From a virus: a stretch of DNA of 20,718 nt. Every line of letters begins with the position of its first letter. The stretch's first letter is position 1. Below the pieces are notes generated by a model, which did not search any database, was not told the origin of the DNA, and saw only the letters and a program-made list of their open reading frames with translations. The translations under genes and the position numbers were made by a program. Location of the stretch: IMG/VR virus record IMGVR_UViG_3300044622_001081, positions 1 to 20,718 of that record, one strand, 5' to 3'. Of the stretch, positions 5,896-11,146 are shown piece after piece.

Positions 5896-7332
5896 TTATC
5901 TAATAATTCTAAAATTATACTGTTTTTCCCATTGCTCTATATCTTTTTCATCATTTAATAAGGGCTGACCCTTAATATTTAAACTGGTATTTAATAATAT
6001 CGGAACGCCAGAAATTGCATACCAGTTAGATAATACAGAATATAATCCAGGATGCTGTTTCTGATTTACTGTCTGTACTCTAGACGTTCCATCTTTATGA
6101 ACTACAGATGGTATTTTATCTGGTTGCAAACATTTAACAGCATACTGCATGTATGGTGATGTAAATCTCATATCAAACCATTTATGGGCATACTCTTCCA
6201 TGACTACTGGGGCGAAAGGCCTAAACAATTCTCTTTTTTTAATAAGATTAACTTTGTCTTTTATGTCTGGATCCCTTGGATCTGCAAAAATAGATCTATT
6301 TCCTAATGCTCTTGGACCATATTCCGCTTTTCCAGTCGCTACTGCCACTATCTTGTCTCTAATTAAACCAGTAATGATATCTGTTACTGGATACTCCCCA
6401 CCTAAATCATATCCAAGATATGGGTTCTCCCAATTTATATGGCTTCCATAAGCCGCAGCAGCCGCACCAAGGGACGATCCTGCGTCTCCAGGATTAGGCA
6501 TAATCCAAACATTGTCAAACATTCTCCAAAGCATTGTATTGGCTGCACAGTTTAATGCACAACCACCCATAAAAACAAGATTGCGTTGTCCTGAAAGTTT
6601 TTGTGCCATTGACATAAAATTAACTAATCTATTTTCATATACCTTTTGTACTGCTGCAGCAATGTCAAACTTATCTTGTTCTGAAATTGGCATATCCCAG
6701 TCAAAAATTCCTTTATGAAAATTATATTTTTGTTTGTTTAAATCTGGAAAGTATTCATTTACCTTAAGAAAATATTTTGCCCAATCTCCATAGGCTGCCA
6801 TTCCCATAAATATATACTCTTCCTCATTTGGCTTGAGTCCTACTAATTGAGTAAAAGCAGAATAAAATAATCCAAAACTAAAAGGATAGTTCTTTTTATA
6901 AATTTGAGATATATTTGATCCATTACCTATCCAAATTGTTGATGTATTGTATTCTCCAATAGCATCTAAAACTACTATTACAGCATTATCAAAGTTACTT
7001 GTATAATACCCTGCTGCTGCATGAGAATAATGATGGCTAAATGATTCACGAGGAATCCATTGCAAATCTTTTCTATTTAAATAGTATGGTTTCCCACCGC
7101 CGAAACCACCACGAGTTAATATTCTAGATTTTTTTAACCACCTATTTTCATAATATGCAACTTTGTCTGGCTTTCCGTATTGAAGAGCATAATCTATTAA
7201 CTCGTCATTTGTGTACCAATCATTTTTTTCTTTACTAAATCTTTCAGAATGACCAGCAAATAGAATATTACCGTCCTCAATTAAGGATATAGAGGCATCA
7301 TGCGTTGTTTCATTAATTCCTAAAATTTTCAT
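5896..7332 (-). CDS. NodU/CmcH/TobZ-family O-carbamoyltransferase
   Basis: This 478-aa enzyme of the NodU family would transfer a carbamoyl group from carbamoyl phosphate via carbamoyl-AMP. N-terminal Kae1-like domain: MKILGINETTHDAS at the start, HHYSHAAAGYY with the conserved histidines, MGMAAYG, GGCALNCAANT and NPGDAGSSLGAA. C-terminal YrdC-like part: GKAEYGPRALGNRSI, RELFRPFAPVV and LLNTSLNIKGQP. The family is usually 540-600 aa; this one ends soon after the last motif, and the usual final strand block is replaced by a short charged tail. Family substrates include sugars, antibiotics and, in one reported phage-linked case, 5-hydroxymethylcytosine. The gene starts 18 bases after tRNA-Thr; TGGTACAAT just upstream may be a promoter for a leaderless or short-leader mRNA. 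Confidence 0.93.
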   Translation of the reverse strand: MKILGINETTHDASISLIEDGNILFAGHSERFSKEKNDWYTNDELIDYALQYGKPDKVAYYENRWLKKSRILTRGGFGGGKPYYLNRKDLQWIPRESFSHHYSHAAAGYYTSNFDNAVIVVLDAIGEYNTSTIWIGNGSNISQIYKKNYPFSFGLFYSAFTQLVGLKPNEEEYIFMGMAAYGDWAKYFLKVNEYFPDLNKQKYNFHKGIFDWDMPISEQDKFDIAAAVQKVYENRLVNFMSMAQKLSGQRNLVFMGGCALNCAANTMLWRMFDNVWIMPNPGDAGSSLGAAAAAYGSHINWENPYLGYDLGGEYPVTDIITGLIRDKIVAVATGKAEYGPRALGNRSIFADPRDPDIKDKVNLIKKRELFRPFAPVVMEEYAHKWFDMRFTSPYMQYAVKCLQPDKIPSVVHKDGTSRVQTVNQKQHPGLYSVLSNWYAISGVPILLNTSLNIKGQPLLNDEKDIEQWEKQYNFRIIR

Positions 7333-7350
7333 ATCAGTTAATTGTACCAG

Positions 7351-7422
7351 AGCCTCCTGTAGGATTTGAACCTACGACAACCCGCTTACAAGGCGGGTAC
7401 TCTACCACTGAGTTAAGGAGGC
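7351..7422 (-). tRNA. tRNA-Thr (anticodon TGT)
   Basis: A full 72-base cloverleaf: acceptor GCCTCCT/AGGAGGC, D stem ACTC/GAGT, anticodon stem CCCGC/GCGGG with loop CTTGTAA, and T stem GTAGG/CCTAC with loop TTCAAAT. CCA is not encoded. It reads ACA, a codon expected to be frequent in an AT-rich phage. Confidence 0.96.
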
Positions 7423-7423
7423 G

Positions 7424-7495
7424 TACCACTAACGGGAATCGAACCCGTCTTTCCGCCGTGAAAGGGCGATGTCCTAACCGATAGACGATAGTGGC
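7424..7495 (-). tRNA. tRNA-Glu (anticodon TTC)
   Basis: A 72-base cloverleaf: acceptor GCCACTA/TAGTGGT (one G-U at the end), D stem GTCT/GGAC, anticodon stem TCGCC/GGCGG with loop CTTTCAC, and T stem ACGGG/CCCGT with loop TTCGATT. CCA is not encoded. One base separates it from tRNA-Thr, so the two are probably processed from one transcript. It reads GAA. Confidence 0.96.
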
Positions 7496-7502
7496 AATAC
7501 TG

Positions 7503-7871
7503 CTAGTTACTTGTCCAAGGATCTGGTTCAGTAGTTGAAGATACTAAGCCCTTATTAAGAGTTTTTGTAGTAATTCCAACAGATTCTGCTACCACCTCGA
7601 ATGAAGTTCTCTTACTGCCATTATTATCCGTCCAATTTTCTTCACGCATAACTCCAACAACAATTACTTCTTGTCCCTTTTTAAGCATACCCTTTGATTG
7701 CTCTGCAAGAGTTTTCCATGCTTTAACTGTAAACCAAGAAGTGTCTCTGTCTTCCCATTCACCCTCAGCATTTTTGATTCTATCATTTGTGGCCATACGG
7801 AATCTAATTCCAGATCCAATTGGTTCTGGATCTTGTCCGATACGTCCTATTAGCGTAATTTTAGGATTCAA
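7503..7871 (-). CDS. ssb: Single-stranded DNA-binding protein (SSB, OB fold)
   Basis: This 122-aa SSB-like protein would coat ssDNA during replication and recombination. The N-terminal MNPKITLIGRIGQDPEP, the core FRMATNDRIKN and DTSWFTVKAWKTLAEQS, and VVGVMREENWTDNNGSKRTSFEVVAESVG match the SSB OB fold (about residues 3-103). The C-terminal tail is short and ends DPWTSN, without the DDDIPF-type tip that recruits partners in bacterial SSBs. The start is a TTG (7869-7871) after AGGAGG at a nine-base spacing; no ATG is available. The gene lies between two tRNA pairs and is probably co-transcribed with them. Confidence 0.9.
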   Translation of the reverse strand: MNPKITLIGRIGQDPEPIGSGIRFRMATNDRIKNAEGEWEDRDTSWFTVKAWKTLAEQSKGMLKKGQEVIVVGVMREENWTDNNGSKRTSFEVVAESVGITTKTLNKGLVSSTTEPDPWTSN

Positions 7872-7912
7872 TTTGAATTCCCTCCTAGATTGTAATTCAC
7901 CTATTTGGTGAG

Positions 7913-7986
7913 CGATCCGTACGGGACTTGAACCCGTGACCTCTACCGTGACAGGGTAGCGAACTAACCAACTATTCTAACGGACC
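7913..7986 (-). tRNA. tRNA-Asp (anticodon GTC)
   Basis: A 74-base cloverleaf: acceptor GGTCCGT/ACGGATC (one G-U), D stem GAAT/GTTC, anticodon stem CTACC/GGTAG with loop CTGTCAC, and T stem ACGGG/CCCGT with loop TTCAAGT. CCA is not encoded. It lies 41 bases before ssb. Confidence 0.96.
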
Positions 7987-7990
7987 TTGG

Positions 7991-8063
7991 CTGGTCTGGC
8001 AGGTCTCGATCCTGCGACATCTCGATTAACAGTCGAGTGTTCTACCAACTGAACTACAGACCA
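7991..8063 (-). tRNA. tRNA-Asn (anticodon GTT)
   Basis: A 73-base cloverleaf: acceptor TGGTCTG/CAGACCA, D stem GTTC/GAAC, anticodon stem CTCGA/TCGAG with loop CTGTTAA, and T stem GCAGG/CCTGC. The T loop is ATCGAGA, with A in place of the near-universal T54. Unlike the other three tRNAs here, CCA follows directly in the DNA (7988-7990), one base before tRNA-Asp begins. Confidence 0.94.
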
Positions 8064-8070
8064 AAACCTT

Positions 8071-8853
8071 TTATGGAATTAAATTAACAATTCCAGACAA
8101 TGATGTGCCATTTACATAATGTGATGCGACTGCTGCTGTAGCAGAAGATGTAGTTTGTGGCACTAAAAATGTACCTAAATTATAACTAAATACATTTACT
8201 GGTGTTGAGCCAATATAGTCAACTGTAGAGTTGTAGTTACTGTTATAAACAGTTCCACCAATACCAGCAGCAACAGACATTGAGTCTGAAATGCATGCAG
8301 GATATTCAATAGGATTATTAGGCTTGTTTCCAGTAGAAATAAATACTGGAATGTTCATTGATTTCAGTTGAGAAATTAATGACTTAATAGATGCATCCGT
8401 AGTTCTATTTGTTGTTGCACATTTTCCAGTATCGGCAGAACCTCGTGACAATGAAACTGCTGCAAACTTTGATGCATTATTCTTTACAAATAGTAATGCT
8501 TGATTTAGTTGATCAACAGTCATAGCATTTACATAACTTTTATTTGCATCTCTCTTATTGATTACAACAGTTCCAGATCTTACCAAAATAATATTGATAT
8601 TTGGAGACTGCTTTCTAGCAACAAGAGCCATTGAATTACCGTGGTTTACTTCGTGTGAAGGTTGAGCAGGAATTACCTTAATGTCATCAGCACAAACAGC
8701 ATTGCTAAGAGTTACACATGTAGTATTTCCTACAAGTGCTCTTGAATCAAAGTAACTGTCTATAATTGCAAGTGCTTTATTGTTTGCTTGTGCTTGTGTT
8801 GTTGGTAGTAATGCAGCAAAAATTGCTATAACCAATAGTACGATTTTTTTCAT
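8071..8853 (-). CDS. Secreted subtilisin-like (S8) serine protease
   Basis: This 260-aa protein has a signal peptide (MKKIVLLVIAIFAALLPTTQAQA; cleavage near residue 23). The mature part carries subtilase landmarks in order: Asp32 in LAIIDSYFD, His71 in VNHGNSMALVA, oxyanion Asn176 in FISTGNKP, and Ser236 in TTSSATAAVAS. The triad is complete, although the usual GTSMATP context is altered (Gly to Thr). Paired cysteines (Cys46/Cys54, Cys145/Cys187) may form disulfides. There is no propeptide domain of normal size, and the catalytic domain is shorter than in bacterial subtilisins (about 275 aa). It is probably exported to the host surface. Possible roles are processing surface proteins, exclusion, or release. 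Just downstream lies tRNA-Asn. Confidence 0.78.
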   Translation of the reverse strand: MKKIVLLVIAIFAALLPTTQAQANNKALAIIDSYFDSRALVGNTTCVTLSNAVCADDIKVIPAQPSHEVNHGNSMALVARKQSPNINIILVRSGTVVINKRDANKSYVNAMTVDQLNQALLFVKNNASKFAAVSLSRGSADTGKCATTNRTTDASIKSLISQLKSMNIPVFISTGNKPNNPIEYPACISDSMSVAAGIGGTVYNSNYNSTVDYIGSTPVNVFSYNLGTFLVPQTTSSATAAVASHYVNGTSLSGIVNLIP

Positions 8854-8872
8854 TTTTTGTGTTGCCTTTCTG

Positions 8873-9076
8873 TTAGATGAATATTCTTATTACGTGTTCG
8901 CATGGGTCGCCTCCTGCTTCCCACTCTTCTACTTCTTCTTGACTCATATACTGATAGCCACCATCATGTGTGTGACAATAAGGGTCACTGATCCAGCCTC
9001 TTTCGATACCGTTCTGTAACCAGATACCAAACTCTTGCTCCTCTGGAGAAAGATCTTCCATACCCATATGATTCAT
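8873..9076 (-). CDS. Small acidic protein with a CxTHDGG segment; probably leaderless mRNA
   Basis: This 67-residue acidic protein contains GWISDPYCHTHDGGYQYMSQEEVEEWEAGGDPCEHVIRI (29-66, in pieces). Cys34, His35, His37, Cys59 and His61 could bind a metal. The pattern resembles small conserved proteins of actinophages and actinobacteria, but I know of no function. A consensus promoter ends seven bases before the first ATG (9074-9076), so the transcript would begin at or near the start codon. Alternative starts are Met4 and Met6, with GAGG upstream. It lies 15 bases after the Ntn-hydrolase gene. Confidence 0.78.
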   Translation of the reverse strand: MNHMGMEDLSPEEQEFGIWLQNGIERGWISDPYCHTHDGGYQYMSQEEVEEWEAGGDPCEHVIRIFI

Positions 9077-9082
9077 ACCTCT

Positions 9083-9111
9083 AGTATATCCTTAAATGCT
9101 TACGATGTCAA
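9083..9111 (-). promoter_or_regulatory. Consensus sigma70-like promoter (leaderless)
   Basis: TTGACA (9106-9111), a 17-base spacer and TATACT (9083-9088) occur on the minus strand. The -35 box lies within the last codons of the Ntn-hydrolase gene. The expected +1 is about base 9076, the A of the downstream ATG, which predicts leaderless translation. Confidence 0.8.
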
Positions 9112-9616
9112 TAGGCCCCATACACGATGGAGAAAATTTTATTGCTGCGCTTACTGCAGAATGCACACGGTTTCTTGCATTTTTTTGTTTATCTGTTGCA
9201 TATAAAACACCGTATGCGTACTCTGCTCCTGAACCCATAGCAAGATATGGCAGCGTATATTTAGATAAAGACATATCTCCAGAACTGTGTTCATATATTT
9301 CTCCACGAACAACAATAATTAAACCAAGGTCTCCATCTTTTGATGTGTCAACCCAGAACTCGTTGTAAAATTCACGAAGTTCTTTGATAAATTTTGTCTG
9401 CATAAATTTATCTGTATCTTTAATATTAGGGGCACTTGGCTTAAAGTTATAACGAATTCTTTCCCCATCCATAGACCCCGCATATCCAATTAAGTACGGA
9501 CCAATTTTCCATACCTTTGGTGCATCAAGCGCTAAAATAGTTCCATCATCTGAGGCTCCACGATCTCCAGCCATGTAGACTTTATCTTCGTGACGTACAA
9601 CAGCAATACAAGTCAT
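9092..9616 (-). CDS. Proteasome-beta/HslV-like Ntn-hydrolase
   Basis: This 174-aa protein of the proteasome beta fold begins MTCIAV, so removal of Met exposes Thr as the N-terminal nucleophile without any propeptide, as in HslV. In mature numbering Thr1, Asp17 (in AGDRGAS) and Lys33 (in APKVWKIG) match the proteasome catalytic triad. GYAGSMDGERI and YLAMGSGAEYAYGVL correspond to the conserved glycine turns, with Ser near 128. It would self-assemble into a ring and hydrolyse peptides; a partner ATPase is not seen here. It is driven by its own promoter (9643-9671) and follows the endolysin. The host proteasome may be a partner or competitor (inference). The family is confident; activity is untested. 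Confidence 0.85.
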   Translation of the reverse strand: MTCIAVVRHEDKVYMAGDRGASDDGTILALDAPKVWKIGPYLIGYAGSMDGERIRYNFKPSAPNIKDTDKFMQTKFIKELREFYNEFWVDTSKDGDLGLIIVVRGEIYEHSSGDMSLSKYTLPYLAMGSGAEYAYGVLYATDKQKNARNRVHSAVSAAIKFSPSCMGPIDIVSI

Positions 9617-9642
9617 AATATGCCTTCCTATATTTACTATTT

Positions 9643-9671
9643 AGTATAGCATTGAACTAAAAATGTGTCAA
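9643..9671 (-). promoter_or_regulatory. Strong sigma70-like promoter of the Ntn-hydrolase gene
   Basis: TTGACA (9666-9671), a 17-base spacer and TATACT (9643-9648) preceded by TGC, which adds an extended -10 element. The leader of about 20 bases contains AGGAAGG eight bases before the ATG at 9616. It begins one base beyond the endolysin stop codon. Confidence 0.85.
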
Positions 9672-10265
9672 TTACTTGATTGTTTGTCCACATTCTGAGC
9701 ATGTTTTAGACTTCTTAACAGTCTTATTAGGCTCAGATTTTGTAGTAGATTTTGCTGCTCCATTACCGCCAAACTTAGGACGACCAAAGCCGACGATTGA
9801 AATCATTACATTCTTTTTATTTTTCTTAAATGCACGGAGTTGCTTGCAAACTTCTCCACCATTTCTTTGGCTTCCTTTTTTATTTGAAGATGTGTTTCCT
9901 TCAATACACCAAACAGTTCCATCTCCATTGTCTTCAACAACAATACCAACATGTGAGATTCTATCGACACCGTCTGAGGGGAAATCAAAATAAACTATAT
10001 CTCCTGGTTCTGGATCTGCGATGTCTCCATCAATCCATGCGCCAGCCTTCTTAAATGCTGCTGCTCCGCCTGGAGTATAAACAGTGTTAGGAATCTTTAC
10101 GCCACTTTCCGACGCACACCAATTTACGAAACTTCCGCACCATGGTTGGAAGTTTGCTTTCATGAACTTGCCATATTTGGTTTCGTTATCTTTTGGACCT
10201 TCTATAGTGCCAAGTTCGCCTTCAGCAACTTCAATAAGTTTTTCTGGTGTTCCCATCTCTGCCAT
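9672..10265 (-). CDS. CHAP-domain peptidoglycan hydrolase, probable endolysin
   Basis: This 197-aa protein has a CHAP cysteine amidase/peptidase domain over about residues 5-155. Catalytic Cys43 is in WCGSFVNWCA, His105 in RISHVGIV, and Glu122/Asn124 in CIEGN; DPEPGDIVYFDF precedes the His, as in the family. It has no signal peptide, so a holin should release it. The C-terminal tail is Lys/Thr/Ser-rich and ends in CSECGQ, perhaps half of a zinc ribbon or a wall-binding tail. The start at 10265 is chosen for AAGGAG five bases upstream; a longer frame to 10283 would overlap the holin-like gene and lacks such a site. Confidence 0.88.
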   Translation of the reverse strand: MAEMGTPEKLIEVAEGELGTIEGPKDNETKYGKFMKANFQPWCGSFVNWCASESGVKIPNTVYTPGGAAAFKKAGAWIDGDIADPEPGDIVYFDFPSDGVDRISHVGIVVEDNGDGTVWCIEGNTSSNKKGSQRNGGEVCKQLRAFKKNKKNVMISIVGFGRPKFGGNGAAKSTTKSEPNKTVKKSKTCSECGQTIK

Positions 10266-10267
10266 GA

Positions 10268-10711
10268 TTACTCCTTGTCCCAATTAGTATCTATTGGTTG
10301 TTCTTCTGGCATAGCGCCATCTGGTTTCTTTGCAAGTCTTGCTCTTACTTCGTCAAGTTCTGCGTCAAGTTTATCTTCAGCCATTCTAATTTCAGATTCT
10401 AACTTTTTATCTGCTTGAGTATTTTTAGCATCTACCTCTTTATTTGCAACCTGTGCTGCCATAACATCTTTAGCACCTGATTGACCAATTAATAAACCAG
10501 CAAGTGTTCCTGTAATAAATGTTGCAACTGATCCCAAAACATTAAAGAACATCTTGTCATTTTCTGACTGTGCTCCGATAGGCTGTGTTACAAATATAAG
10601 AGCATATAAAATTCCTAATGCTGTAAAAAGAAGGATTGCTCCAAGTGTACAACCAAGAATAAACTTTAGTCGTGCATCAAGATCCTGTGGCGTTAATCGT
10701 TGCTTAGACAT
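10268..10711 (-). CDS. Two-helix membrane protein with cytoplasmic coiled coil, holin candidate
   Basis: This 147-aa protein has two transmembrane segments (about 17-42 and 58-79) and then a charged, heptad-like helix (84-128, rich in Lys, Glu, Asp and Ala) and an acidic tail. Position immediately upstream of the endolysin, with two bases between the stop and the endolysin ATG, makes a class II-like holin plausible. The long coiled coil is unusual for a holin, so it might instead be a structural or regulatory partner. The start overlaps the lipoprotein stop by one base. No family name is certain. Confidence 0.65.
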   Translation of the reverse strand: MSKQRLTPQDLDARLKFILGCTLGAILLFTALGILYALIFVTQPIGAQSENDKMFFNVLGSVATFITGTLAGLLIGQSGAKDVMAAQVANKEVDAKNTQADKKLESEIRMAEDKLDAELDEVRARLAKKPDGAMPEEQPIDTNWDKE

Positions 10712-10923
10712 TACTTACCTTTCGTTTTCTGATACTCATCCCAAGTATCTTTTCCAATTATATCCCTTGTACATGTTCCAGTAGTTTCACATATTGGAAC
10801 ATTGCATTCTGCCTTATCCCAGTTGGCTGGGTCCTGGCAAGGGTAGCGATAATGACCGTCATACCCGCAGCCAGAAAGGCCTAATATAAGTATACACGAT
10901 AATAAAATATGACGAATCTTCAT
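10711..10923 (-). CDS. Small phage lipoprotein, probably leaderless mRNA
   Basis: This 70-aa protein has a lipoprotein signal: MKIRHILLSCILILGLSGCG, with lipobox LSGC (Cys19). The short mature part has five further cysteines (CGYDGHYRYPCQDPANWDKAEC, in pieces, then CETTGTC), suggesting disulfides. The location inside the lysis cassette suggests an envelope role, perhaps helping lysis or exclusion. There is no clear ribosome-binding site; a TATAAT box ends seven bases before the ATG, which predicts a leaderless transcript. Confidence 0.75.
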   Translation of the reverse strand: MKIRHILLSCILILGLSGCGYDGHYRYPCQDPANWDKAECNVPICETTGTCTRDIIGKDTWDEYQKTKGK

Positions 10924-10929
10924 ATTGAC

Positions 10930-10935
10930 ATTATA
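10930..10935 (-). promoter_or_regulatory. -10 box for a leaderless lipoprotein transcript
   Basis: A perfect TATAAT lies in the 12-base gap before the lipoprotein gene, with the ATG's A at the seventh downstream base. No convincing -35 sequence is seen at 16-18 bases upstream, so this is weaker than the promoter at 9083-9111. Confidence 0.45.
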
Positions 10936-11145
10936 CTATTCTTTTTCTTCACGAAGCGGAATGGTAATAAGCCATAGGGCTATTGATATTAATGTGGCTA
11001 CCCCCACTACCTGCTGGGCGGTACCTGTAAGGGTAAGCCAAGCAATAAAGAAGCCAAGGATGGTAAATATCTGGGCTATGCTCTCAATAACAGCAGCCTT
11101 AAACCACCTAAACAGTCCTTTAACTATCTTCTTAATCATGTTCAT
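10936..11145 (-). CDS. Small two-TM membrane protein, holin-like
   Basis: This 69-aa protein has a basic amphipathic N-terminus (MNMIKKIVKGLFRWFK), two hydrophobic helices (about 17-37 and 44-62) joined by a short TGTAQQV turn, and a charged end (PLREEKE). Size and topology suit a small holin. The ATG at 11145 is preceded by AAGGAGG at eight bases and directly follows the gene for the Pro-rich surface protein (one-base gap). Two holin-like genes flank the lipoprotein; which is the true holin is undecided. Confidence 0.68.
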   Translation of the reverse strand: MNMIKKIVKGLFRWFKAAVIESIAQIFTILGFFIAWLTLTGTAQQVVGVATLISIALWLITIPLREEKE

Positions 11146-11146
11146 A

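Noticed and set aside
7899-7911. CACC-GGTG hairpin between ssb and tRNA-Asp
   Set aside because: Only a four-base stem without a T-tract; too weak to call a terminator or operator.
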